Below, piece after piece: positions 1 through 5,464 of a stretch of DNA of 5,617 bases. Position 1 is the first letter of the stretch. Every line of letters begins with the position of its first letter. Source of the stretch: an uncultured Dehalococcoidia bacterium (GTDB lineage Bacteria; Chloroflexota; Dehalococcoidia; Tepidiformales; Tepidiformaceae); assembly GCA_937864275.1 (NCBI GenBank), contig CALMIW010000729.1:1-5617 (forward strand), in the 5' to 3' direction. The notes under the pieces were generated by a model, which had not been told where the DNA came from, did not search any database, and worked only from the letters and a program-made list of their open reading frames with translations. Made by a program: the position numbers and the translations under genes.

Positions 1-98
1 GCGGCGTTCTTCTCGGCCGTGGAGACGCGCGCGAGCGCCCGCGCCGCCGCGCGGGCCGCAGCCGCCCGTTCCCGGAGCAGCGAAGTCGTCATGGTCAT
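1..98 (-). CDS. proA: Glutamate-5-semialdehyde dehydrogenase (gamma-glutamyl phosphate reductase), N-terminal fragment
   Basis: Only about 32 codons are inside the window; the gene runs off the left edge on the minus strand. The translation begins MTMTTSLLRERAAAARAAAR and continues ALARVSTAEKNAA. The pattern of an Ala/Arg-rich first helix followed by L-A-x-x-S-T-x-E-K-N-A-A is typical of ProA N-termini. ProA reduces gamma-glutamyl phosphate to glutamate-5-semialdehyde with NADPH, the second step of proline synthesis, in the cytoplasm. The catalytic Cys and the NADP-binding region lie outside the window, so the call rests on this short motif. Two in-frame ATGs (at 98 and 92) could start the protein, and neither has a Shine-Dalgarno. 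A TACACT box sits six bases before the first, so a leaderless message is possible. Its gene neighbour proB is not visible. Confidence 0.72.
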   Translation of the reverse strand, partial: MTMTTSLLRERAAAARAAARALARVSTAEKNA

Positions 99-109
99 GG
101 GCACAGTGT
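99..109 (-). promoter_or_regulatory. Possible -10 box of a leaderless proA transcript
   Basis: Reading the minus strand, TACACT (109 to 104) is followed by six bases, GTGCCC, and then the ATG at 98. A -10 box at that distance would place the transcription start at or next to the start codon, which would explain the lack of a Shine-Dalgarno. No -35 resembling TTGACA is found 16-18 bases upstream, so this is weak evidence. Confidence 0.25.
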
Positions 110-157
110 AATGGATGCGTGTTCCTCCGGGCGGCGCACCGTCGCGCGGACGCGAAG

Positions 158-200
158 ATGCGCGACTCGGGCAAGACGCTTGGCTGCCCGAGTCGCGCAT
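158..200 (-). terminator. Perfect 16-bp inverted repeat, probable terminator (distal of two)
   Basis: Bases 158-173 (ATGCGCGACTCGGGCA) and 185-200 are exact reverse complements around an 11-base loop, giving a very stable GC-rich hairpin. It lies between the stop of the acyl-CoA dehydrogenase gene (246) and the start of the proA-like gene (98), both on the minus strand. No run of U follows on the minus strand (CTTCGCGTCC), so it is not a textbook intrinsic terminator. U-poor hairpin terminators are common in GC-rich genomes. It could instead be part of the proA leader. Confidence 0.5.
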
Positions 201-204
201 GGCA

Positions 205-236
205 GGCGGCTCCCAGGGGGATGCGTGGGAGCCGCC
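205..236 (-). terminator. Perfect 11-bp inverted repeat, probable terminator of the acyl-CoA dehydrogenase gene (proximal of two)
   Basis: Arms 205-215 (GGCGGCTCCCA) and 226-236 (TGGGAGCCGCC) are exact reverse complements around a 10-base loop. The hairpin begins nine bases past the stop codon (246-248) on the minus strand, the usual place for a transcription stop. No U-run follows. Together with the 16-bp repeat at 158-200 it makes a tandem hairpin pair separated by four bases. Confidence 0.5.
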
Positions 237-245
237 CGGTCAGTC

Positions 246-1421
246 CTAACCCCAGCGCGGCTGTTCGCCGAGGTCCACGCCGAGCGCAATCTTGCCGACC
301 AGCTCGGGCGCGAGGATGGAGTTCGCCGGGTGGAAGCCGCCGCAGCGGACGTCCCGGTAGAGCCGTTCGAGCTCGCTGCCCTTGAACATCCCCGATCCCC
401 CGGAGATGGCCATCGCCCGGTCGACGATGTCTTTCGCGGCTTCCACGGCGTTGTGCTTGGCCGAGACCAGCTTGGCCGGCCAGTTGCCGGCGTGGTCCAC
501 GCCGCGGGACCACTCGTCCGCGATCTTTTCGACCAGCGCCTCGGCGGCGTCGAAGCGGAAGGTCATCTGGGCGATGTGGTGCTGGACTTCCGGGTGGTAG
601 GCGAACGAGCGCGTCAGCGCGAGCGACTTGCGCTTGTGGGCCGTCTCTACCGCCAGGTCGATCGCGCGCCGTGCAACGCCGAGGTAGACGCTGCCGAAAG
701 TCGGCTGGGCCCAGGCGAAAATACAGAGCCCGAAGAGGTCGGCAGCGCCCGCCGGGACGACGCGGGCGATGTACTGGCCACGCACTTCGGCGCCTTCGAG
801 GATCGTGTCGTCGCTGCGCGTGGCCCGCATGCCGAGGGTGTCCCACGTCTCCTTCACATGGTAGCCAGGGGTGTCGCGCGGCATGAAGGCGTGGATGATC
901 TGCGGGCCGTTCGGGTCGTTCGAGTCCATGCCGTGGATGCCCATGCGCGTCCACACCGGGGTGAGGCTGCCGAACATCTTGTGTCCGGTGAAGCGGTAGC
1001 CGCCGTCGATGCGCTCGGCATTCGTGGTCGAGAGGAAGAGCGGCATGTCGTTGCCGGTCTCTCCATGGCCGGCGGCGAAGACCTCGCCGGCGGCGGCTTC
1101 GCGCAGCAGCCATTCGAGCGACGGGTCGCCCATGCGCCGCATGTCGGCGGCGACGCCGGTCCAGTAGAGGTGCATGTTGGTGGCCAGGGCAGTCGCCGGG
1201 GCGCGATAGGCGAGCCGCCGCTGCTGCCTGCAGACTTCGGCCAGTGAGTAGCCCAGGCCGCCAAGTTCCTCCGGGATGGCCATCTTCAGGTAGCCGCTGG
1301 CGCGGAGCTCCTCGAAGTCCTCGTGGAAGAACGTGTTCTCGGCGTCGTAGCGGGCGGCGCGGGCACCGAAGCGGCCAATCATGTCCTCGGTGAGGACTTC
1401 ACGGGTCATGGTCGTGGTCAT
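246..1421 (-). CDS. Acyl-CoA dehydrogenase-family flavoprotein, atypical catalytic site
   Basis: The 391-residue protein has the length and order of the acyl-CoA dehydrogenase fold. An N-terminal helical domain contains IPEELGGLGYSLAEV (49-63). A middle beta domain contains FAAGHGETGND (115-125), at the place of the usual T/S-E-P-x-A-G-S-D FAD/substrate loop, and WDTLGMRATRSDD (193-205). The C-terminal helical domain contains the FAD-contacting Arg region (about 263-286), AISGGSGMF (338-346) and LERLYRDVR (351-359). After RDVR the usual Y-E-G-T-S-E is replaced by GGFHPANS, so the catalytic Glu of short/medium-chain enzymes is missing. No Glu is evident at the isovaleryl-CoA-type alternative position either. 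It may be a dehydrogenase with a different base, or a flavin-dependent oxidase/monooxygenase of the HsaA/DszC kind; the substrate cannot be named. The start at 1421 has GGAGGAG at 1436-1442, a long 14-base spacing. An in-frame ATG at 1409 is the alternative. Confidence 0.85.
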   Translation of the reverse strand: MTTTMTREVLTEDMIGRFGARAARYDAENTFFHEDFEELRASGYLKMAIPEELGGLGYSLAEVCRQQRRLAYRAPATALATNMHLYWTGVAADMRRMGDPSLEWLLREAAAGEVFAAGHGETGNDMPLFLSTTNAERIDGGYRFTGHKMFGSLTPVWTRMGIHGMDSNDPNGPQIIHAFMPRDTPGYHVKETWDTLGMRATRSDDTILEGAEVRGQYIARVVPAGAADLFGLCIFAWAQPTFGSVYLGVARRAIDLAVETAHKRKSLALTRSFAYHPEVQHHIAQMTFRFDAAEALVEKIADEWSRGVDHAGNWPAKLVSAKHNAVEAAKDIVDRAMAISGGSGMFKGSELERLYRDVRCGGFHPANSILAPELVGKIALGVDLGEQPRWG

Positions 1422-1435
1422 TGGGTTTGGTACTT

Positions 1436-1484
1436 CTCCTCCAGAAGATGCCGACTACCGTATCACGGCAATATGCGTTTGCAA
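1436..1484 (-). promoter_or_regulatory. Putative promoter and Shine-Dalgarno of the acyl-CoA dehydrogenase gene
   Basis: On the minus strand, TTGCAA (1484-1479) is followed after 16 bases by TACGGT (1462-1457) preceded by TGA, an extended -10 pattern. The predicted start of transcription would be near 1450, and GGAGGAG (1442-1436) would fall inside a leader of about 30 bases. The stretch from 1460 to 1516 is clearly richer in A+T than its surroundings, as expected for a divergent promoter region. The match is by eye and moderate. Confidence 0.35.
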
Positions 1485-1498
1485 GCAATTAAGGGAGC

Positions 1499-1549
1499 TT
1501 TAGTGAGGGTAAAATTGTGGATGCGAGTGACCTGTGCCACACTCAGCAC
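1499..1549 (+). promoter_or_regulatory. Promoter-like boxes upstream of the Clp-repeat/HTH gene
   Basis: Several competing signals are present. TAAAAT at 1510-1515 is the best -10-like hexamer but has no good -35. TTGTGG at 1515-1520 and CACACT at 1538-1543 are exactly 17 bases apart, with the ATG at 1550 six bases beyond, which would suit a leaderless message. GAGGG at 1505-1509 would instead serve as a Shine-Dalgarno for the GTG at 1517. These readings exclude one another, so the start of the gene remains unsettled. Confidence 0.3.
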
Positions 1550-2212
1550 ATGACGGACCTTGAAACGGAGGGCCACGGCCCGGCGCCGGACGCGGAAATG
1601 GGCCTGCCGGACGACCAGTTCCTGGCCGGCATGGGCACCGAATGCAACGCCGAGGCGGTCCGGCTCAACGCCTCCGTTATCACCGTAGACATTCAGTTCC
1701 TGGTTTATCTGCGTCGTTTTTCCCGCTTCGGCTATTTCCAGTACGGGCCCATCGGGATCGACACGCATGTGATCGAGGAGATCGTCGAGCGGACGACGCC
1801 GCGCGGCGAGCCGGGGACACTGACGGTCCTGGGCGACGACCTGGTCGAGTTCTCGAAGGTCCTGGCCGGGGAACTGCAGAGGAGCGGCCGGAAGCGCATC
1901 GACGAGTTGCACTATCTGCTGGCGTTCATGCGCTGGGGCAAAGGGCTCCCTGGCCGCGTCTTTGGCGAACTCGGGGTGACGCCCGAGCAGGTGGAGCGGT
2001 TCGCCGCCGGGCGCCCCCGCCCCGAGAGCGCGGAGCGGCTGTACAGCCCGGAAGAGGCCGCGGAATACCTCGGCGTCCACGTCCAGACTGTCCGCGGCTG
2101 GATCCGCTCCGGCCGCCTCCGTGCCAGCCGCCTCGCGGGGCAGCGCGCGCTCCGCATCCGAGCTTCGGACCTGCTGGAGGTGCTCGAACCGATCGAGCCA
2201 GGGGACGCATAA
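1517..2212 (+). CDS. Putative transcription regulator: Clp N-terminal-type repeat joined to an excisionase/MerR-like helix-turn-helix
   Basis: From the GTG at 1517 the protein has 231 residues. Residues 1-45 look unstructured. Residues 82-162 match the pattern seen from the end of the first to the end of the second repeat of ClpA/B/C N-domains: an EEIVERTTPRGEPG linker, then FSKVLAGEL, DELHYLLAFMRWGKG and PGRVFGELGVTPEQV. In Clp ATPases this part binds adaptors or substrates; no ATPase region is present here. Residues 175-224 form a helix-turn-helix of the excisionase/MerR type (LYSPEEAAEYLGVHVQTVRGWIRSGRL by pattern, ending RIRASDLLEVLE), which binds DNA. It is divergent from the acyl-CoA dehydrogenase gene and could regulate it or itself; this is inferred from position only. 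GAGGG with seven-base spacing favours GTG 1517, while ATG 1550 (220 residues) without a Shine-Dalgarno is the alternative. Confidence 0.75.
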   Translation: MDASDLCHTQHMTDLETEGHGPAPDAEMGLPDDQFLAGMGTECNAEAVRLNASVITVDIQFLVYLRRFSRFGYFQYGPIGIDTHVIEEIVERTTPRGEPGTLTVLGDDLVEFSKVLAGELQRSGRKRIDELHYLLAFMRWGKGLPGRVFGELGVTPEQVERFAAGRPRPESAERLYSPEEAAEYLGVHVQTVRGWIRSGRLRASRLAGQRALRIRASDLLEVLEPIEPGDA

Positions 2213-2262
2213 CACGTTGGCGTTGCCGAGATGTACACTACGCGGCACTCTGCCTGCAGGAG
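2211..2262 (+). promoter_or_regulatory. Possible promoter and clear Shine-Dalgarno of the DUF4242 gene
   Basis: TACACT at 2234-2239 resembles a -10 box, with transcription starting near 2246. The sequence 17 bases upstream (AACACG, 2211-2216) is a poor -35. GCAGGAG (2256-2262), six bases before the ATG at 2269, is a good ribosome binding site and decides the start. The open frame continues far upstream, so the start would otherwise be ambiguous. Confidence 0.35.
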
Positions 2263-2268
2263 CGTCCC

Positions 2269-2538
2269 ATGCCGCTCTATCGGATCCGGCGCAACGTGGG
2301 CGTTGCGACCAAGGAAGACATGGATGCTTCGGCATTCCGCGCGATCGTCTGCGCCGTGCAGTTCCCGGGGCTGAAGTGGCACCGGTCGTTTTGGGACCGG
2401 GATGCCGGCGTCGTCGAGTGTTTCTACGAGGCCAGCGACCCGGGCCAGCTCGAAGAACACGCGCGGGTCTCTCGCATCCCCTGCGATGACGTGTGCGTCG
2501 TGGAGGAACTGCTCCCCGAGACGTATGTGCACGGTTAG
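2269..2538 (+). CDS. DUF4242-family small protein
   Basis: The 89-residue protein starts MPLYRIRRNVG and contains the pattern of the DUF4242 family: an N-terminal beta strand, a helix (about 15-30), a WHRSFWDRDAGVVECFYEA hairpin (37-55), then GQLEEHARVSRIPCDDVCVV (59-78). This fits one ferredoxin-like alpha/beta domain, the usual size for the family. A Streptomyces member (SCO4226) has been described as nickel-binding, but no general function is established. His38, His64, Cys51, Cys72 and Cys76 could bind metal here; that is speculation. The ATG has a strong Shine-Dalgarno at 2256-2262. The gene follows the regulator by 56 bases with its own promoter-like box, so it may be co-transcribed or independent. 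No signal peptide or membrane segment is seen. Confidence 0.75.
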   Translation: MPLYRIRRNVGVATKEDMDASAFRAIVCAVQFPGLKWHRSFWDRDAGVVECFYEASDPGQLEEHARVSRIPCDDVCVVEELLPETYVHG

Positions 2539-2574
2539 CCGGCCACCGCACTGAACCTCGCATCCGACCTTTCT

Positions 2575-2628
2575 CCAACCCGCCGTGCCCCTGCCCGCCC
2601 CCGCGCCGCCACCGGCGCACCGGGTTGG
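2575..2628 (+). terminator. Nested inverted repeat downstream of the DUF4242 gene, possible terminator
   Basis: The outer arms CCAACCCG (2575-2582) and CGGGTTGG (2621-2628) enclose a tight inner hairpin, GCGCCG (2603-2608) with CGGCGC (2613-2618) and a four-base loop. The structure starts 36 bases after the stop codon. No U-run follows. It could end transcription of the DUF4242 gene, or it could be chance pairing in a C-rich stretch. Confidence 0.3.
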
Positions 2629-2646
2629 CTCCGCCGCGCCACGGAA

Positions 2647-2652
2647 TTGACA
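2647..2652 (+). promoter_or_regulatory. Exact TTGACA, possible -35 of the sensor operon
   Basis: TTGACA is a perfect sigma-70-type -35 hexamer in an otherwise GC-rich gap, about 108 bases before the sensor start codon. At 16-18 bases downstream the sequence is GC-rich and gives no credible -10. The only AT-rich spot is GGAAATAG near 2683-2690, which is too far away. It is either a weak or activator-dependent promoter, or a chance match. Confidence 0.3.
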
Positions 2653-2663
2653 CCTTTCGCGTG

Positions 2664-2755
2664 GACGCGAGGCGTCGACTCTGGAAATAGCAGGGATGCC
2701 GGGCGCCCAAGCCGCCCGGTGCTGGCCGCGCGCACGTTCGCGGCCGGATGGAGGG
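2664..2755 (+). promoter_or_regulatory. Structured 5' leader of the sensor operon with three hairpins ending at the Shine-Dalgarno
   Basis: Three inverted repeats follow one another: GACGC/GCGTC (2664-2676, loop of 3), CCGGGCG/CGCCCGG (2699-2719, loop of 7) and GGCCGCG/CGCGGCC (2724-2745, loop of 8). The last can extend to 2722-2747 through a G-U and a C-G pair. It ends two bases before the Shine-Dalgarno GGAGGG (2750-2755) of the ATG at 2760. Such a leader could hold the ribosome site open or limit access to it. No known riboswitch class is recognised, and short GC hairpins also arise by chance in such DNA. Confidence 0.3.
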
Positions 2756-2759
2756 ACTT

Positions 2760-3989
2760 ATGCGACGTCGACATCTGCCCGGATTCGGTTACCTGGCGAA
2801 CCTTGGGATCGCGAACAAGCTCGGCCTGATCGTGGTCGTGCTCGCGATCCCCATCTGCGCCCTGGTGTTCTTGCAGTACCAGGACCGGCAGGCGGCCACG
2901 AACCAGGCCCACGCCGAATCGAACGGCCTCGAGTACATCACGAAGGTCATGCCGTTCATGCGCGAGGTCCAGCTCCATCGCGGGCTCGTCGAGCGCGTGC
3001 TCAACGGCGAAGAGACGGCCCGCGCGAACATGGAGCGCACCGCCGCCGCCGCCGATACGGCCCTCGCCGAGATCAACGCGATGGACGAACGGTGGGGCAA
3101 CGACTTCGAGACGAAGGAGCTCGTCGCCTTCCTCAACTCCGAATGGCCGAGGGCCCGCGACGCCTCGAGCAGCATCCAGGAGTCGAACGCCCTCCACAAC
3201 TCGGTGATCCAGCAGGGCGTCTTCCCCCTGATCTCGACGGTGACGACCGAGTCCAAGCTCGTCCTGGACCCGGACCTCGACAACCGCAACGTCATCGCCG
3301 CGGTGACGGAGACGCTGCCCCGCATGACGGAGGCGCTCTCACTCATGCGAAGCCAGGGCGCAGGCGCGCTCGTGGCACGCCGGAACCAGCCTCCCAGCGA
3401 CGCAACTCGTCAGTTCATGGCCGCGCAGTCCGCGCTCGCCCAGTTCGAAGCCCAGCAGCTGAAGAGCCAGCTGGAAACGGCAATGGCCAGCAACGCGCGG
3501 TTCGAAGCCGACCTGCGCTCGATCGTCACGCGCTCCGAAACGTCTCGCAGCGTCTTCATCGATAACACGGCCACCACCGTGATGAACGCCCCGACGCTTT
3601 CGGAAACCGGTGCGGAAGGCTACTTCCTCCTCGGCGCGAGCGCGATCGACCTTTCCAACGAACTCCTTACCTCGGCCCAGGCGGCGCTCGAAGCAGACTT
3701 CGACGCGCGCGCCGACAAAGCCCGCCAGGACTTCGCGTTCTATGGCGGTGCGGCCGGCATCGGGGTCATCATCGCGCTCGGCCTCGCGGTCTTCATTTCG
3801 GCCACGATCACCCGTCCGCTGACGCACCTCGCTGAAGTCGCCGACCGGATGAGCCTCGGCGAGCTCGACGTGGACATCGACGTAGAAGGCGACAACGAGA
3901 TCGGCCAGCTGGCCGAATCGCTGCGGCGCATGCAGTCGAGCCTGCGTTCGGCAATCGAGCGCCTTCGCCAGCGCCGGGTAGCGGCCTAA
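2760..3989 (+). CDS. Membrane sensor with MCP-like extracytoplasmic domain and terminal HAMP domain, no output domain
   Basis: The 409-residue protein has a short basic N-terminus (MRRRHLPGFG), a first membrane helix at about 20-39, and a mostly helical extracytoplasmic region at about 40-327. A second membrane helix spans about 328-349, and HAMP about 350-402 (ITRPLTHLAEVADRM, then LGELDVDIDVEGDNEIGQL). The outer part shows EVQLHRGLVERVLNGE (69-84), DERWGNDF (109-116), LVLDPDLDN (167-175) and LPRMTEALSLMRSQGAG (186-202). That pattern is known from chemotaxis receptors with a NIT-like helical sensor; the ligand is unknown. The chain stops seven residues after HAMP, without kinase, methyl-accepting, cyclase or phosphatase domain. 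The stop is followed by a clean ribosome site for the next gene, so it does not look like a frameshift. The start at 2760 is chosen for GGAGGG at 2750-2755; an in-frame ATG at 2748 overlaps that site. Confidence 0.85.
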   Translation: MRRRHLPGFGYLANLGIANKLGLIVVVLAIPICALVFLQYQDRQAATNQAHAESNGLEYITKVMPFMREVQLHRGLVERVLNGEETARANMERTAAAADTALAEINAMDERWGNDFETKELVAFLNSEWPRARDASSSIQESNALHNSVIQQGVFPLISTVTTESKLVLDPDLDNRNVIAAVTETLPRMTEALSLMRSQGAGALVARRNQPPSDATRQFMAAQSALAQFEAQQLKSQLETAMASNARFEADLRSIVTRSETSRSVFIDNTATTVMNAPTLSETGAEGYFLLGASAIDLSNELLTSAQAALEADFDARADKARQDFAFYGGAAGIGVIIALGLAVFISATITRPLTHLAEVADRMSLGELDVDIDVEGDNEIGQLAESLRRMQSSLRSAIERLRQRRVAA

Positions 3990-4019
3990 GGCCAGCCAGG
4001 AACATTGGAGGACGCCGAG

Positions 4020-4436
4020 ATGAACGCCACCCTTCCCAAGGAACTCGCTGCCCGCGTCGTCGCGGCCGCGGCCGCCATCGACGGCGTCCGCTCGGCGGTG
4101 GTCTGCTCGGCCGAAGGGGCGGTGCTCGGCTCCGCCCGTGCCGATGAGCCCTCGCGAGAGGCGGCCCTTGCCGGCTTCGTGGCGGTCCGCGCGGAAGCCC
4201 TCCCCGTCGACGGCGATCTGCGCGGGATGGGCAAACAACTCGCCGGGAGCACCTTCAGCCACATGAGCATAGCGGGGCGCGATGGCGAGTCGGCGCTCTA
4301 CCACCTGGCCCCGGGGGCGTATCTCTCGGTGCGAATCGCCCCCGGCCGCTCGGCGATGACCTCCGGCCCACTAGCCGCGCTCGCCCGGCGCGTCTCCACC
4401 ATGCCCGAAACGTCGATGAGGAGTCCTCAGCCATGA
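4020..4436 (+). CDS. Roadblock/LC7-like protein (first of two)
   Basis: The 138-residue protein matches the pattern of the Roadblock/LC7 fold. It has an N-terminal helix (LAARVVAAAAAIDGV), a strand pair around RSAVVCSAEGAVLGSA (24-39), a long helix with small residues (about 44-60), and later strands GRDGESALYHL and AYLSVRIAPG. Roadblock proteins form dimers and often act on small Ras-like GTPases, as MglB does on MglA, or sit next to sensor kinases, as CvnB does in conservons. The match is diverged, so the family call is likely rather than certain. The ATG at 4020 has GGAGGA at 4007-4012 with seven-base spacing; the in-frame TTG at 4005 overlaps this site. It follows the sensor by 30 bases. 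Its stop overlaps the next start as ATGA, which indicates translational coupling. Confidence 0.7.
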   Translation: MNATLPKELAARVVAAAAAIDGVRSAVVCSAEGAVLGSARADEPSREAALAGFVAVRAEALPVDGDLRGMGKQLAGSTFSHMSIAGRDGESALYHLAPGAYLSVRIAPGRSAMTSGPLAALARRVSTMPETSMRSPQP

Positions 4437-5449
4437 TGTTCCCGAAAGACCGCACCCTCTACGCGAACCTGAACACCTCCTTCACGTCGTTCGATGCGCT
4501 CATCGCCGACCTGAAGGAGCGGAAGCTCACCGGATACGTGGAAGTCACCGCCTCCGGCTACACGGGCACGCTCCTCCTCTCCGAAGGGGAGGTGGTGAAC
4601 GCCCAGGAAGTCGCGGGCGACAAACGCGTGGTGGGGCCCGCAGCGTCCCGCGGCGTGCTTGAACGGGCCGCCCAGAAGGACGGCGTCATCAACGTCTACT
4701 CCGCCTTCCCGGACGTGGTGCTCCTCCTTCATCGCCTGATGGATTCCCGCCCGCTCTACCGGGACCTGACGAGCGCCTTCACCAGTCTCGACCGGCTCAT
4801 CGCCAAGCTCCGTTCCGATGGGCTGACCGGCTACGTGGAAGTCCATGTGGCCGAGGGCGCTGGCGCCGGGATCATCTACCTCGCCGGCGGCGAACCGGTC
4901 GAGAGCGTCTTCTCGACCGGGCAGGAGATGACCAACGGACAGGAAGCGCTGAACGCCATCGTCCAGTCCGTCAACGCGAGCGGCGGGACATTCAACGTCT
5001 TCGTCGAAGCCGGCCAGCAGGCAGTCGCCGGCGTACCGGCAGAGTCGCCCGCGCAGGAGGGTTACCGGGCGGAGCTGCTCGCCTTCTGGGATGAAGTCCT
5101 CTCGCTCACTGAGACGACGGTCGACGCGTTCGCCAAGCCGGGGCGCTTCCTTCTCGCGTTCAAAGAGGTGCTGGTTTCCCGAGCTGTCACCTATCCGTTC
5201 CTCGATCCGTTCGCTGCGGAGTTCTCCTACGCGGGCGGGCATATCACGTTTGATCACCCACTGCCCGATGATTTCAACAGGGCCCTGGGCGATTGTCTGA
5301 GCGACGCCGTTTCGAAGCTGGCCTTCCAGCTCAAGCGGGCGGACCTCGAGGCCAAAGTCCGTGCCCGCCTGGAGGGCGTCAGCGCGAAGCACGCCGAGGT
5401 CATCGATCGCTTCGGGCTCCGCGAAGACGTCCAGGAATTCGTCGCCTGA
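4433..5449 (+). CDS. Protein with two tandem DUF4388-like domains and an unrecognised C-terminal domain
   Basis: The 338-residue protein contains a clear internal duplication with a 99-residue offset. Repeat 1 (about 9-104) and repeat 2 (about 108-192) share LYxxLxxxFTSxDxLIAxL and an exact LTGYVEV, followed by a beta hairpin and xGGExVxS or SEGEVVNA. This strand-rich motif is the hallmark of DUF4388/PATAN-like domains, found in bacterial signalling proteins near Roadblock proteins, response regulators and gliding-motility GTPases. Residues about 207-338 form a separate alpha/beta region with YPFLDPFAAEFSYAGGHITF (254-273) and a helical tail; I do not recognise it. No signal peptide or membrane helix is seen, so it is cytoplasmic. 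The start overlaps the previous stop by four bases, with GAGGAG about nine bases upstream. ATG at 4436 is an alternative start one codon later. It is probably an adaptor between the HAMP sensor and later partners. Confidence 0.75.
   Translation: MMFPKDRTLYANLNTSFTSFDALIADLKERKLTGYVEVTASGYTGTLLLSEGEVVNAQEVAGDKRVVGPAASRGVLERAAQKDGVINVYSAFPDVVLLLHRLMDSRPLYRDLTSAFTSLDRLIAKLRSDGLTGYVEVHVAEGAGAGIIYLAGGEPVESVFSTGQEMTNGQEALNAIVQSVNASGGTFNVFVEAGQQAVAGVPAESPAQEGYRAELLAFWDEVLSLTETTVDAFAKPGRFLLAFKEVLVSRAVTYPFLDPFAAEFSYAGGHITFDHPLPDDFNRALGDCLSDAVSKLAFQLKRADLEAKVRARLEGVSAKHAEVIDRFGLREDVQEFVA
4457..5008 (+). repeat. Internal coding duplication of the DUF4388-like domain
   Basis: The unit at about 4457-4744 is repeated at about 4754-5008, in frame and head to tail. 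At the DNA level only short identities remain, such as CTCATCGCC and TACGTGGAAGTC. The duplication is therefore old and visible mainly in the protein. Confidence 0.75.
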
Positions 5450-5464
5450 GCTGAGAGGACGGCA

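Noticed and set aside
158..236. tRNA or CRISPR interpretation of the two adjacent inverted repeats
   Set aside because: There is no cloverleaf, anticodon arm or CCA-like end, and the two repeats differ in sequence and length, so neither a tRNA nor a repeat-spacer array fits.
111..1247. Long plus-strand open frame of 378 codons opposite the acyl-CoA dehydrogenase gene
   Set aside because: It is antisense to a clearly recognisable enzyme. Its translation is rich in Arg, Ala, Gly and Val with no family motif, as expected of a shadow frame in GC-rich DNA.
1463..2710. Minus-strand open frame of 415 codons across the regulator and DUF4242 genes
   Set aside because: It covers two plus-strand genes with recognisable domains and good starts. 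Its own translation is low-complexity Arg/Pro-rich with no motif.
2696..3565. Plus-strand open frame of 289 codons overlapping the sensor in another frame
   Set aside because: The translation is Arg/Pro-rich and lacks domains, while the overlapping sensor frame has membrane helices, the MCP-like domain and HAMP.
3339..4304. Minus-strand open frame of 321 codons under the sensor and first Roadblock gene
   Set aside because: Antisense shadow: no recognisable domain, and no ribosome site that outweighs the sense genes.
4427..5392. Minus-strand open frame of 321 codons under the DUF4388-like gene
   Set aside because: Antisense shadow. The sense strand shows an internal protein repeat and ATGA coupling to its neighbour, which support the plus-strand gene.
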